Source of the DNA: Bog-756 sp035531955
GTDB lineage: Bacteria; Actinomycetota; Acidimicrobiia; Acidimicrobiales; RAAP-2
Direction of reading: 5' to 3'
NCBI GenBank assembly: GCA_035531955.1
Contig: DATKRZ010000103.1
Span: forward strand, 1 to 64,000
Length of the DNA stretch: 64,000 nucleotides
Below the pieces are notes generated by a model. It saw only the letters and a list, made by a program, of their open reading frames with translations. It was not told where the DNA came from and searched no databases. A program made the position numbers and the translations under genes. Shown here piece after piece: positions 1-9,206 of the stretch (position 1 is the stretch's first letter; the number at the start of each line of letters is the position of its first letter).

Positions 1-1
1 G

Positions 2-922
2 CTGGCCGACCCCGGCATCGACGCGGTCGAGGTCCTCACACCCACGCATCTCCACCGTCGCCATGTGCTGGCCGCCGTGGCCGCCGGGAAGCACGTCTCG
101 TGCCAGAAGCCGCTGGCCAACTCCGTCGTGGATGCTCGGGAGATGGCGGCGGCGGCCGACTCCGCCGGCGTCATCCTCCGGGTCAGCGAGTGCTACCGGC
201 ACTACCCCCCGCTCGAACGGGCGAGGGAGCTGATCCGGGACGGGGCGATCGGGAGGCCCACCCATATCCGCCTGCGCACCGTGGTGGGCCAGACCCACTC
301 CGCCTTCCAGGCCGGTCTCCGGGCCGACGGGTACACGTGGCGCCTGGATGCCAACAGCCCCGGCGGGCACCTCTTCGACGACATGATCCACAAGTACGCT
401 GTGGCGCTGTGGCTGGTCGAACCGGACATCGTCTCGGTGCAGGCGGTCGTACGGCGCCGGGACCACTTCTTCGAGCCGTGTGCCGCCCTCTTCGAGTACG
501 AGGACCCGGGCCTTCTCGGGACGATGGAGGTCTCCTATGCCCCGGCCATGTGGCTGCGGAGCTCGTTCTACGGCGCCGACGAATTCTTCGAGATCCAGGG
601 CGACGAGGGGTTCTTGTGGGTGACCCGGTGCACGGGCGAGATGCTCGACCTGTCCCCCGTGGTCCTCTACCAGGGCCGCGAGCACGGCCAGACCACCACC
701 ACGTTCAGCGAGGTGCCGTCCGCCTGGGACCTCGGCTTCGACCGGTCGGCGTCACACTTCATCGACGCCCTCGTCGACGGCGTCACCGCCGAGATGAGCG
801 CCGAGGAGGCGATCAAGGCCATGCAGCTCTGCTTCGCCGTCTACCAGGCGGGCAACACCGGCGGCGCGGTCGATCCCCGGACCATCGCCGACCAGGTCGT
901 GCCCGACGGTTGGCCGCCATGA
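2..922 (+). CDS. Gfo/Idh/MocA family oxidoreductase (5' end outside window)
   Basis: NAD(P)-dependent oxidoreductase, probably acting on a sugar, inositol or similar polyol. The first part of the Rossmann domain lies upstream of the window; 306 residues are visible. In this fragment the usual EKP motif at the nicotinamide site appears as QKP (residues 35-37), keeping the catalytic Lys. The C-terminal substrate domain has the GGHLFDDMIH stretch, with the family's active-site His at about residue 130. The family is usually about 330-390 residues, so little is missing. The stop is 22 nt from the GTG of the next gene, suggesting an operon with the two VOC genes. The family call is secure; the substrate is unknown. 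Confidence 0.85.
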   Translation: MADPGIDAVEVLTPTHLHRRHVLAAVAAGKHVSCQKPLANSVVDAREMAAAADSAGVILRVSECYRHYPPLERARELIRDGAIGRPTHIRLRTVVGQTHSAFQAGLRADGYTWRLDANSPGGHLFDDMIHKYAVALWLVEPDIVSVQAVVRRRDHFFEPCAALFEYEDPGLLGTMEVSYAPAMWLRSSFYGADEFFEIQGDEGFLWVTRCTGEMLDLSPVVLYQGREHGQTTTTFSEVPSAWDLGFDRSASHFIDALVDGVTAEMSAEEAIKAMQLCFAVYQAGNTGGAVDPRTIADQVVPDGWPP

Positions 923-944
923 CCGGGCCCGACGGGGTCCGGCG

Positions 945-1364
945 GTGACCGTGACCGGTTTCGGCAACCTGGCGGTGAAGGTCAGCGACCTCGACGCCGC
1001 CGTTCGGTTCTACGAGGAAGCCGGTGCCATCGTGTCGGACCGGGGCCCTTGGGACGGGGGCGAGCGGGCGGACGCGCGTCTCGGGCCGGTCCTGATCACC
1101 CTGTTCACCCGGGCGCTGTACGAGGATGCGGTGTCCCTTCCCGATGACTGCTTCCTGCATGTCGCCCTGTTCACCGACGACGTCGACGCCGAGGTGGGCG
1201 GCCACCAGGTCATCTGGGGTCCGGCCGAAGTGGAGGGTGTCTTCGGGCGGCGGCGGATCGCCTTCGTCGAAGCTCCCGGCGCGACACGCCTCGAGTTCAT
1301 GGAGCAGGTCGGTGACCCGCCCGGGCTCACCGCCCCCGGCCGGCCCGGCCCGGGGCCGCCATGA
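945..1364 (+). CDS. VOC (glyoxalase/bleomycin-resistance fold) family protein
   Basis: 139-residue protein starting at GTG. The N-terminus (GNLAVKVSDLDAAVRFYEEA) is the classic first beta-alpha-beta unit of a vicinal-oxygen-chelate domain, and the C-terminal segment ending in RLEFME matches the final strand that carries a metal-ligand Glu. One VOC domain of this size usually works as a dimer with a divalent metal, in isomerases, epimerases, lyases or dioxygenases. Its stop overlaps the ATG of the next VOC gene by 4 nt (ATGA), so the two are probably co-translated and may form a heterodimer. The reaction cannot be assigned. Confidence 0.8.
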   Translation: MTVTGFGNLAVKVSDLDAAVRFYEEAGAIVSDRGPWDGGERADARLGPVLITLFTRALYEDAVSLPDDCFLHVALFTDDVDAEVGGHQVIWGPAEVEGVFGRRRIAFVEAPGATRLEFMEQVGDPPGLTAPGRPGPGPP

Positions 1365-1732
1365 GGGTGACCCGCATCCTCCACCACAGCGTCAACGTCG
1401 TGGGCGGGCTCGACGACTGCGTCGCCTTCTACCGGCGCTTCGGGCTCCCCGACCTCCCCCGTCCCCACATACCGGGCGTCGAGGGTCACTGGTTCGGTGC
1501 CGGGGAGGCCCAGGTGCACCTGGTGGACGCACCCGCCGGGGAGGCGACCATCCGACCCACCGGCCCCCACGTCTGCTTCGGCGTCGAGGACCTGGACGCC
1601 GCCATCGCCGAGCTCGAGCGCGACGCGGTTGCCTACGTCCGGGGCACCCAGGGCGACGTGGTGCAGGTGTGGGTGACCGACCCGGCCGGCAACACCATCG
1701 AGCTCCAGCAGGACCCGGAGCTCGCCGTCTGA
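1361..1732 (+). CDS. VOC family protein, partner of the preceding gene
   Basis: 123-residue single VOC domain. It begins ILHHSVNVVGGLDDCVAFYRR and ends WVTDPAGNTIELQQ, the first and last metal-binding units of the fold, including the terminal Glu. It starts inside the stop codon of the upstream VOC gene (ATGA overlap), indicating translational coupling. Two adjacent single-domain VOC genes downstream of a Gfo/Idh/MocA oxidoreductase suggest small-molecule catabolism, but the substrate is not evident. It converges on the P450 gene, with only 40 nt between the two stops and no obvious hairpin there. Confidence 0.8.
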   Translation: MRVTRILHHSVNVVGGLDDCVAFYRRFGLPDLPRPHIPGVEGHWFGAGEAQVHLVDAPAGEATIRPTGPHVCFGVEDLDAAIAELERDAVAYVRGTQGDVVQVWVTDPAGNTIELQQDPELAV

Positions 1733-1772
1733 CGCCTCAGGCCCGCCTTCAGGTCCAGAGCGGTGCGAGCGG

Positions 1773-2984
1773 TCAGCCCGTCCGCACGAGGGGCACCCGG
1801 GCGTAGCCGGCCACGTTGGACATGTGGACCCTCCGGCACCCGTCCTCGTCGACCTCGTACCTCGGCCACCGCCGGGCCAGTTCCTCGATGGCGATCCGGC
1901 TCTCCATACGGGCGAGGGCGGCCCCGAGGCAGCTGTGGATCCCGTAGCCGAAGCCGAGGGCCAGGCTGGGCGGGCGGTCGATGTCGAAGGTGTCGGCCCG
2001 GTCGTAGAAGCGCTCGTCCCGGGTGGCCGCCCCGGTGACCAGGATGGTGGGGTGCCCGGCCGGAACGGTGACCCCGGAGTAGCGCGACTCGCGCAGCGAG
2101 TAGCGGCCCTGGTACTGGGACGGAGGCCAGAAGCGCAGGGCCTCTTCCACCGCGCCGGGGATCCGTCCCGGCTCGTCCAGCACCTTCTGCCATTGCTCCG
2201 GATTCCGGGAGAAGAGCACCACCGCGTTGGCCACCAGCTTGGTCACGGTCTCGGCGCCGGCCCCGCCCAGCAGCGTGGCGAACCCGGCGATCTCGTCGTT
2301 GTCCAGGCGGGTGCTGTCGCCGTCGCCGCGATCGACCTCGACCTCGATCAATCGGCTGATCATGTCGTCGCCCGGGTGCCGGCGCTCGTCGGCGACGAGG
2401 TCGAGGAAGTAGACGACCGTCTCCATTCCCGCCCGGGCGCCTTGCGGGGTGGGGTCGACCTGGCCCGGTTCGCGGTGGAGCATGGCGTCCAGCCAGTGGC
2501 GGATGCGCTGTCGGTCGGGCTCGGGGACACCGAGCATCCGCGAGATGATCTCGACCGGGAATGGCCCCGAGAACTCCGACACCGCGTCGAACCCGTCCTC
2601 GTCGCACCCGTGGAGGGTGCCGCTGATGACCTCCCGGATCATCGGCTCGAGCGCCAAAACGGCCCGGGGGGTGAACGCCCGGCTGACCAGCGCCCGCAGA
2701 CGGTCGTGCTCCGGCGGGTCCAGCATGATCATGCTCTGCAGTTGGCGGATCAGCTCGGGCGGCGTGCGCAGGGAGGACAGATCGACGCCGTGGCTGGAAG
2801 AGAAGGTCTGCCATTCTTTGTGCGCGGCGCACACGTCCTCATAGCGGAACAGGGCCCAGAATCCGTACCGCTCGTTGAACGACACAGGGGCCTCGTCCCG
2901 CATCCGGCGGTACAGGTCGTAGGGGTCGTCGAAGTACTCGTCCGAGAACGGGTCGAACTCGGCGGCTGCGGGGGCGGTTGTCAC
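1773..2984 (-). CDS. Cytochrome P450
   Basis: 403-residue soluble bacterial P450. Visible hallmarks are the I-helix oxygen-activation motif GGAGAETVT, the K-helix ExxR (EEALR) and the heme loop GFGYGIHSCLG with the thiolate Cys at about residue 352. It hydroxylates an unidentified hydrophobic substrate and needs a ferredoxin and reductase; candidate ferredoxins lie at 20.4 and 35.9 kb. The open frame runs upstream to 3515, but the GTG at 2984 is chosen because it overlaps the stop of the upstream amidohydrolase (GTGA) and gives a normal P450 N-terminus. Co-translation with an amidohydrolase suggests sequential steps in one pathway. Confidence 0.93.
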   Translation of the reverse strand: MTTAPAAAEFDPFSDEYFDDPYDLYRRMRDEAPVSFNERYGFWALFRYEDVCAAHKEWQTFSSSHGVDLSSLRTPPELIRQLQSMIMLDPPEHDRLRALVSRAFTPRAVLALEPMIREVISGTLHGCDEDGFDAVSEFSGPFPVEIISRMLGVPEPDRQRIRHWLDAMLHREPGQVDPTPQGARAGMETVVYFLDLVADERRHPGDDMISRLIEVEVDRGDGDSTRLDNDEIAGFATLLGGAGAETVTKLVANAVVLFSRNPEQWQKVLDEPGRIPGAVEEALRFWPPSQYQGRYSLRESRYSGVTVPAGHPTILVTGAATRDERFYDRADTFDIDRPPSLALGFGYGIHSCLGAALARMESRIAIEELARRWPRYEVDEDGCRRVHMSNVAGYARVPLVRTG

Positions 2985-4282
2985 GTCCGGTTCGCCGGAC
3001 GGCGTCTGGGTGGCCGCCAGTCGTCGGACTCGGGCATCGGGTGCCGGAAGAGGCGGGAGGCGTTGCCCGCGGCCATGGACCGCAGGTCGCTCTCGGAAAC
3101 ATGACCCATGGACGCGGCCAGGACCGCCTGGGTGTCGGGCCACGTCGAGTCGGCGTGGGGGTAGTCGCTCTCCACCATGATGTGGTCCACACCGATTCGG
3201 TCGCGCAACTCGAGCACCGAGGGATCGTCGATCGTGCAGAACCAGAAGTTCCGCCGCAGCACCTCGCTCGGCATCAGGTCCGAGGACCACCCGGTCGGCG
3301 ACGATCCCGAGCCCGAATGGTGCACCACGTAATCCACCCGGTCGAGAAGCATCGGCACCCACCCGATGCCTCCCTCCGAGAGGGCCACCGCCAGCCGCGG
3401 GAACCGGAGGGGGACTCCGGACCACAGCCACTCGGCCGCCGCCACCAGCGCGTTGACCGGGAACAGGGTGGGCAGCAACTCGAAGGGGGGGTCGGGCGAA
3501 GGCAGCGGGGCCCAAGACGATGCGCCGGTGTGCAGGCAGACCACCGTCCCGGTCTCCTCACAGGCGGCGAAGAAGGGATCCCAGGCTGTGGTGAAGATCG
3601 AGGGGTAGTGGAGCTGGGCGGGGAACTCGGGAAAGCTGACCGCCTTGAACCCACGCCCTGCGTTCCGTCGGACCTCGTCGGCCGCGATCTGGACGTCGGG
3701 CAACCATGGGAGTTGGAGCGGGATGATCCGTTCGGGGTGGGTTCCGGCCCAGACCTCGGCGTGCCAGTCGTTCCAGGCCCGGACGCACGAGAGCCCGAGG
3801 TCGGGATCGGCCGACCCGGAGAACACCGCCCCGCAGAACCCGGCCACCAGCGACGGGAAGCACAGGGAGGCCCACACGCCGTTGATGTCCATGTCGGCCA
3901 CCCGGGCCTCGATGTCGTAGCAGCCGGGGCGCATCTCGTCGAAGCGGGCCGGATCCATGCTCCAGGTCTCCCGCGGACGGCCGACCACCGCGTTCAAGCC
4001 GATGTTCGGGTAGGTCCGGTCCTCGTAGACCCAGACCTGCCCGCCCTCCGCCGTGTCCACCAGCTGCGGCGCCCGGTCGGCGAGGGCGGCCGGCATCCGG
4101 CCCTCGAAGAGGTCCGGCGGCTCGATGAGGTGGTCGTCGACCGAGATGATCGGGACCAGGATGGGCCGCGGTGCGGGGTCCGACAGCAGGGCGGCCCCGG
4201 CCGAACCCCCCGGTGGCGCCTCCGACCCGGCCGGCACCTCCGCGTTCGCCGAGCCCGTGCGCTTCCCGACCGAGGTCGCCAT
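2981..4282 (-). CDS. Amidohydrolase family 2 (metal-dependent TIM-barrel) protein
   Basis: 433-residue member of the Amidohydro_2 family, which includes non-oxidative decarboxylases and hydrolases. The N-terminal strand reads SVDDHLIEPPDLF, the family's variant D-x-H metal site, and the C-terminal part has VESDYPHADS, the SDYPH signature with the metal-site Asp. About 40 residues of low-complexity sequence precede the domain. The ATG at 4282 follows a TAGCTT box by 9 nt without a ribosome-binding site, consistent with leaderless initiation. The gene heads a two-gene unit with the P450 and is divergent from the amidohydrolase at 4385. The substrate is unknown. Confidence 0.85.
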   Translation of the reverse strand: MATSVGKRTGSANAEVPAGSEAPPGGSAGAALLSDPAPRPILVPIISVDDHLIEPPDLFEGRMPAALADRAPQLVDTAEGGQVWVYEDRTYPNIGLNAVVGRPRETWSMDPARFDEMRPGCYDIEARVADMDINGVWASLCFPSLVAGFCGAVFSGSADPDLGLSCVRAWNDWHAEVWAGTHPERIIPLQLPWLPDVQIAADEVRRNAGRGFKAVSFPEFPAQLHYPSIFTTAWDPFFAACEETGTVVCLHTGASSWAPLPSPDPPFELLPTLFPVNALVAAAEWLWSGVPLRFPRLAVALSEGGIGWVPMLLDRVDYVVHHSGSGSSPTGWSSDLMPSEVLRRNFWFCTIDDPSVLELRDRIGVDHIMVESDYPHADSTWPDTQAVLAASMGHVSESDLRSMAAGNASRLFRHPMPESDDWRPPRRRPANRT

Positions 4283-4384
4283 CGGACAACGAAGCTATCA
4301 TTTCCGAAAATGAGGTTCTCAGCCGCCGGGACCCTCCGCCCCATCCGCGTCGACAATGGCCCTCGGACATGAGGAGATGCTGAA

Positions 4385-6115
4385 GTGCTGGACCTGGTGA
4401 TCCGATCGGGCACGCTGGTCGACGGCACCGGCGGCCCGTCCCGGCGGGCCGACGTCGGCGTACGGGCCGGGAGGATCGTGGCCATCGGCGACATCGACGA
4501 GCCGGCCACCCGCGAGATCGAGGCCGATGGCCGGTTGGTGGCACCGGGCTTCGTCGACCTCCACACCCACTACGACGCCCAACTCTCCTGGGACCCGGCG
4601 GCCAGCCCGTCGCCGCTGCACGGGGTGACCACGGTGATCGGCGGCAACTGCGGCTTCTCCCTGGCCCCTGCGGGCCCGGGACATTCCGGCTACCTGTCGC
4701 GCATGATGGCTCGGGTCGAGGGCATGCCCCTGGCCGCGCTGGAGCAGGGGCTCGACTGGTCGTGGACGTCGTTCGGAGACTGGATCGGCCGCCTCGAGGG
4801 ACGTCTCGGGGTGAATGCCGGGTTCCTCGTCGGTCACTCCACCATCCGACGCGCCGCCATGGGCGATGACGCGGTCGGCGGGGCCGCCTCTGACCAGCAG
4901 ATCGGGGCCATAGTGACGCTCGCCCACCAGGCGATGGACGACGGAGCGCTCGGCGTCTCCACCTCACAGGCGCACACCCACCACGACGGTGAGGGAAATC
5001 CGGTGCCCTCCCGCGCCGCCGGCCGACCGGAGCTCGAGGCGCTGGCGGAGTCCGTCGGCACCCACGCCGGCACCACGCTCGAGCTCATCGTCCCCGGGTG
5101 CCTGAACGGCTTCAGCGACGAGGAGGTGGAGTTGATGGCCTCCCTCTCCCTCCTGGCCAACCGCCCGGTCAACTGGAACGTGCTCGGGGTGTCCGCGCTG
5201 AACCCCGGGGCCGTGGACCGCCAGCTGGCGGCATCGACACGGGCAGCCGAGCGCGGGGCGACCGTGGTGGCCCTCACCATGCCGCACACCATGAAGATCC
5301 GCCTCTCCTTTCTCACCGGCGCCATCCTCGACGGCCTCCCGGGGTGGCGCGAGACGCTGGCCCTGCCCGTGCCCGACCGGATCGGTGCCCTCGCCGATCC
5401 GGCGGTCCGCCGGCGGCTCGACGACGGGGCCCATTCCGAGGAGGCCGGGATCCTCGGGGCCCTGGCCAACTGGGAGACCCTGCGCTTCGATGAGGTCTTC
5501 GAGCCCGCCAATGCCGCCTGCGAGGGGCGCACGGTGGGTGAGGTGGCGGCCGATCGGGGCCAGGATCCTTTCGACACCATGCTCGACGTCGTGGTGGCGG
5601 ACGGCCTGCGGACCGGCCTGCGGCCGCCGATCCCCGAGAGCGAGGCCGACTGGGAGCTGCGGGCCGAGGTGTGGCAGGACCCCCGGACAGTGGTCGGGGG
5701 CTCCGATGCCGGGGCCCACCTCGATGTGATGTGCGGGGCGGTCTACTCGACCGCTCTCCTGGGCGAGGGGGTCCGCAAGCGCGGCCTGCTCAGCTGGGAG
5801 GAAGCGGTGCATCAGTTGACCGACGTGCCGGCCCGTCTCTACGGACTCCGCCACCGCGGCCGCCTGGCCGAAGGATGGTGGGCCGACGTGGTGGTCATCG
5901 ATCCGGAGCGGGTGGGCCATGGCCCCGAGCGGACCCGACACGACCTGCCGGGTGGCGCCGACCGCCTGTACGCCGAGGCGGAGGGGATCGACCATGTGCT
6001 GGTGAACGGGACCGAGATCGCCGAGCACGGGTCGTTCACCGGCAACCTGCCCGGGGCCCTCTTGCGCTCGGGGCGCGACACCGACACGGTCACCGTGCCC
6101 GGGGCCCCCCGGTGA
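4385..6115 (+). CDS. D-aminoacylase-like amidohydrolase (amidohydrolase family 3)
   Basis: 576-residue protein beginning at GTG after a plausible GAGGAG ribosome-binding site. It has the small beta-sandwich start of the cyclic amidohydrolase superfamily, then DLHTHYDAQ with the HxH metal motif at residues 60-62, a GGNCGFS segment whose Cys is typical of N-acyl-D-amino-acid deacylases, and GGSDAGAHLD with the metal-site Asp near the C-terminus. Length and architecture match the N-acyl-D-amino-acid deacylase/dihydropyrimidinase-like group common in Actinobacteria, which hydrolyses C-N bonds of amides or ureides. The following SDR overlaps its stop (GTGA). Confidence 0.85.
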   Translation: MLDLVIRSGTLVDGTGGPSRRADVGVRAGRIVAIGDIDEPATREIEADGRLVAPGFVDLHTHYDAQLSWDPAASPSPLHGVTTVIGGNCGFSLAPAGPGHSGYLSRMMARVEGMPLAALEQGLDWSWTSFGDWIGRLEGRLGVNAGFLVGHSTIRRAAMGDDAVGGAASDQQIGAIVTLAHQAMDDGALGVSTSQAHTHHDGEGNPVPSRAAGRPELEALAESVGTHAGTTLELIVPGCLNGFSDEEVELMASLSLLANRPVNWNVLGVSALNPGAVDRQLAASTRAAERGATVVALTMPHTMKIRLSFLTGAILDGLPGWRETLALPVPDRIGALADPAVRRRLDDGAHSEEAGILGALANWETLRFDEVFEPANAACEGRTVGEVAADRGQDPFDTMLDVVVADGLRTGLRPPIPESEADWELRAEVWQDPRTVVGGSDAGAHLDVMCGAVYSTALLGEGVRKRGLLSWEEAVHQLTDVPARLYGLRHRGRLAEGWWADVVVIDPERVGHGPERTRHDLPGGADRLYAEAEGIDHVLVNGTEIAEHGSFTGNLPGALLRSGRDTDTVTVPGAPR

Positions 6116-6975
6116 CGGCGACGGGAATGGCGGAGACGAAGACGACGGGAGCCGGCACGGTGGCCCTGGTGACCGGGGCGTCCTCGGGAATCGGGGCCGC
6201 CACGGCCCGACTCCTGGCGGCCCGGGGGGCCACCGTGGCCCTGGTGGCGCGCCGGGCCGACCGCCTCGACCAGGTCCTGGCCGACTGCCGGGAGCACGCG
6301 CCCGCCTCCCGGGCCTGGCCGGCCGACCTGGCCGACCCCGAGCGGGCGGCCGCACTGGCCCTGGCCATCCGGGACGAGTACGGAGCCATCGACGTGGTGG
6401 TCAACAACGCCGGGGGGCCGATGCGACGCCCGGTGCAGCGCCTGACCATGGACGAGGTGCGCAGGCCGATGACCCTCAACTACCTGTCCCCGGTGGCCAT
6501 CACCCTGGCCCTGCTGCCCGGCATGCTCGAGCGCCGTTCGGGTGTGATCGTCAACGTGTCCAGCCTGGGCGGGAGACTGGGGATCGCCACCGAGGCGGCC
6601 TACTGCGCCTCGAAGTTCGCCCTGGCCGGGTGGAGCGAGGCCCTCGTCGCCGACCTGGCCGGCACCGGCGTCTCGGTCCGCCTGGTGCTCCCCGGCGCCA
6701 TCGACACCGAGATCTGGGACCAGCCTGACAACGACCCGCCCCTGTACACCGGGCCCCTGGTGCCGGCCGACGAGGTTGCCGCCGGCATCGTGGCCTGCAT
6801 CGACAGCCCGTCGTTCGAGCACTTCCTGCCGGACATGAAGGCGGTGGTGGAGATGAAGACGGCTGACTTCGACGGCTTCATGGCGGGGATGCTGGCCATG
6901 AAGGAAGGCCGGCTCGACGAGAATGCCGTCGCCCGGGCCACCGACCCGGCCTCCGGTGGGCCCCGGGAGCCATGA
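6112..6975 (+). CDS. Short-chain dehydrogenase/reductase
   Basis: 287-residue classical SDR. It shows the cofactor motif TGASSGIG, the structural NNAG motif (VVNNAGGP), a VNVSS catalytic-Ser segment and the catalytic YCASK. It oxidises or reduces an alcohol/ketone with NAD(P). The GTG at 6112 overlaps the upstream stop (GTGA), favouring coupling; an ATG 15 nt downstream (6127) is a plausible alternative. The tail beyond residue 240 is longer than a minimal SDR and rich in Met and acidic residues. The next gene follows after 25 nt. The substrate is unknown. Confidence 0.9.
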   Translation: MTATGMAETKTTGAGTVALVTGASSGIGAATARLLAARGATVALVARRADRLDQVLADCREHAPASRAWPADLADPERAAALALAIRDEYGAIDVVVNNAGGPMRRPVQRLTMDEVRRPMTLNYLSPVAITLALLPGMLERRSGVIVNVSSLGGRLGIATEAAYCASKFALAGWSEALVADLAGTGVSVRLVLPGAIDTEIWDQPDNDPPLYTGPLVPADEVAAGIVACIDSPSFEHFLPDMKAVVEMKTADFDGFMAGMLAMKEGRLDENAVARATDPASGGPREP

Positions 6976-7000
6976 CCACGAGCGAGGAGCTCCAATAGCG

Positions 7001-7987
7001 ATGTCGTCGACACGACCGAAGGCACTGGTGACGGCCGCCCTGCGCGGCCCCGGGCTCGGGCTCCTCGGGGACCTGGCCGACCTCACCCTCGACTCCTGGC
7101 TCGAACAGCCCAGCCTGCGCATCTATGACGCCGAGCAGCTGGCCGAGCGGGTGGCCGGCCTCGGGGCCTCCATCGTCGTCGTGGAGAGCGACCGCTGCGC
7201 CAGCCCGCTCTTCGAGCTGCCGCTGATCGCTGTGTGCAGCTGTCGCGGCGACCCCACCAACGTCGACGTCCCCGCGGCCACCGCCGCCGGCGTGCCCGTG
7301 CTCCGGGCGCCAGGCCGGAATGCCGACGCGGTGGCCGAGCTGGCTGTGGGGCTGCTGTTCGCGGCCACCCGCGGGTTGGTGGCAGCCGACCGGGACGTGC
7401 GTCAGGGCGACATCTACCGGGACGGCACCATTCCCTATCAGCGCTTCCGGGCGTGGCAGATGGCCGGGCGAACGGCCGGATTGGTGGGGCTCGGCGCCGT
7501 CGGCCGGGCGTTGCGGTGGCGTCTGCGCGGCCTCGGGATGGAGGTCATCGCCCACGACCCGTACGCCGAGGAGGCCACCGTGCCGCTGGACGAACTGCTC
7601 GCCCGCGCCGATGTCGTCTCGATGCACGCGCCGGTCACCGCGGAGACGACCGGCATGATCGGCAAGGACCAGTTCGCCGCCATACGGGACGGGGCCGTGT
7701 TCCTCAACTCGGCCCGAGCCGCGCTCCACGACACCGACGCTCTGGTGGCCGCGCTCGAGTCGGGAAAGGTGGCCGCGGCCGGCCTCGACCACTTCGAAGG
7801 CGAGTTCCTCCCCCCCGACCACCCCCTCACCCGGTTCGACTCGGTCGTCCTCGCCCCCCACATCGGAGGGGCCACCTATGACACCGAGACCAACCACACC
7901 ACGATGATCGCCGAGGACCTCTGCCGTCTGATGGCCGGGGCCCGGCCCCTCCATGTGGTAAATCCGGAGGTCCTCGACCGGCCCTAG
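7001..7987 (+). CDS. D-isomer-specific 2-hydroxyacid dehydrogenase
   Basis: 328-residue NAD(P)-dependent dehydrogenase that interconverts 2-oxo and D-2-hydroxy acids. The nucleotide-binding motif GLGAVG is at residues 163-168, followed by the adenosine-binding Asp in AHDPY. The catalytic triad is visible: Arg in FLNSARA (about 239), Glu in GLDHFEGE (266 or 268) and His in APHIGG (287). The N-terminal substrate domain is short and poorly conserved. A GAGGAGC ribosome-binding site precedes the ATG. It closes a plus-strand run with the amidohydrolase and SDR, suggesting an acid product is reduced or oxidised last. Confidence 0.9.
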   Translation: MSSTRPKALVTAALRGPGLGLLGDLADLTLDSWLEQPSLRIYDAEQLAERVAGLGASIVVVESDRCASPLFELPLIAVCSCRGDPTNVDVPAATAAGVPVLRAPGRNADAVAELAVGLLFAATRGLVAADRDVRQGDIYRDGTIPYQRFRAWQMAGRTAGLVGLGAVGRALRWRLRGLGMEVIAHDPYAEEATVPLDELLARADVVSMHAPVTAETTGMIGKDQFAAIRDGAVFLNSARAALHDTDALVAALESGKVAAAGLDHFEGEFLPPDHPLTRFDSVVLAPHIGGATYDTETNHTTMIAEDLCRLMAGARPLHVVNPEVLDRP

Positions 7988-8339
7988 GGCTTCACGACTG
8001 TCAGGGATGGCATCCTTATGTCTCGGACCGGCGATTCCCTGCAAACCGGTGCTCGCGGACCTGCTGGGTGGGCACGGCATGTTCAAGAAGCGGGGCGTGT
8101 CAAGACCGACAGCCGGCCAGGATTACAGTCTGGCCAGAGTCTGAACCTCACGGCAAAGACGACACCGTTGGCCTCCAGGACCGCCTGACCTAGATCGCAT
8201 CGAGCCCATTCCCCAACACCCGGTCAGAAGGAGTGATCGAACTCGGCCAAATGGTCGTGACTCGACCCTTCGGACGATCAGATGGCCAAGCGATCCTCCC
8301 CGAACACCGTGGAGACGATCGAGTGGGTCGCCGCTCCGG
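7988..8339. other. Intergenic stretch between convergent genes; no gene recognised
   Basis: About 350 bases of lower GC than the flanking genes. I find no frame with actinobacterial codon bias or a recognisable protein motif in either direction, no clear terminal inverted repeats and no strong terminator hairpin. Short open frames that enter it (for example an ATG at 8282) run antisense through the amidohydrolase and are not credible. It could be a decayed gene or insertion-element remnant. Confidence 0.4.
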
Positions 8340-9206
8340 CTAGCAGCGATAGACGCGCTCTGCGTTCCCGGCGAAGAGCTTCCCCCGGGACTCACCGTCG
8401 AGGTCGGCCGTCACCGCGTCGAAGGCGGCATAGAGATCGTCGAAGGTGCCGTACATGGCGTCAACGGGGAAGTTGGAGGCGAACATGCAGCGGTCGACGC
8501 CGAAGGCTTCGATGGCATACTCGAGCCATGGGGCGAGAGCATCGACGCGCATCGACCCGAACGGCATCGCCAGGCCGGACAGCTTGCAGATGACGTTGTC
8601 GCCGAGGTCGGCCAGCGCGTCGATGCCGACCCGCCAGAGATCGCGCTCCTCGTCGGAGTCGGAGCGGGGCCATCCGGTGTGCTCCACCACCACGACCAGA
8701 TCGTCGAAACCGGCGAGCTGTCCCGCCGCCACCCGGAGCTGGTCGGCGTGGCTCATCAGCTCGAACACCAGGTTCCGCTCCTCCAGGGCGTGGAGCACTA
8801 AGGCGTCGGGCACCGGCCCGGCGTGGATGCCCATCGGTCGGACCCCACGGAAGCGCGGAGCGGTCATCTGCCGGTCGACGAGCTCGATTGCCTCGGCCAC
8901 CGTGTCGGTCGGTGGGAGGCCGCCGATGATGGCGGTGGGACCGCCACAGGCATCGGCGTTGCCATCGAGCTCGAGGGTCTCCTCGATCGAGTGACGGCCG
9001 GTGGCGGCGGCGACGTTGATGAACTTCTCGACGTTCCACTTGGCCGCCTCGATCTGATAGGTGTCGGCATCGAAGCGGCGGAACATCCTCGAGGCATCAC
9101 CGGCGCCCGGTGCCTGAGGATGCGACAGGTACGGATACCAGTCGGTCCGGGCGGGGTCCCAGAGGTGCACGTGAGCGTCGACGACGCGGGTGGGCTGGAC
9201 GGCCAT
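8340..9206 (-). CDS. Amidohydrolase (2-pyrone-dicarboxylate lactonase / sugar lactonase-like)
   Basis: 288-residue metal-dependent TIM barrel. It opens RVVDAHVHLWDPARTDWYPY, with the HxH motif and HLWDP typical of the lactonase branch of Amidohydro_2 (2-pyrone-4,6-dicarboxylate lactonase, L-rhamnono- and L-fucono-lactonase). Later landmarks are VVVEHTGWP and FASNFPVDAMYG, the conserved (G/S)N(F/Y)P metal-site Asp region. Its ATG overlaps the stop of the tandem SDR by one base (TGATG), so it is the last gene of a BVMO-SDR-lactonase unit. Opening a lactone made by the monooxygenase is the natural role in that context; this is inference. Confidence 0.82.
   Translation of the reverse strand: MAVQPTRVVDAHVHLWDPARTDWYPYLSHPQAPGAGDASRMFRRFDADTYQIEAAKWNVEKFINVAAATGRHSIEETLELDGNADACGGPTAIIGGLPPTDTVAEAIELVDRQMTAPRFRGVRPMGIHAGPVPDALVLHALEERNLVFELMSHADQLRVAAGQLAGFDDLVVVVEHTGWPRSDSDEERDLWRVGIDALADLGDNVICKLSGLAMPFGSMRVDALAPWLEYAIEAFGVDRCMFASNFPVDAMYGTFDDLYAAFDAVTADLDGESRGKLFAGNAERVYRC

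Noticed and set aside
8123..8395. Possible small minus-strand gene in the 8-kb intergenic region
   Set aside because: It overlaps the 3' end of the amidohydrolase, has no ribosome-binding site or -10 box at useful spacing, and has no recognisable motif.
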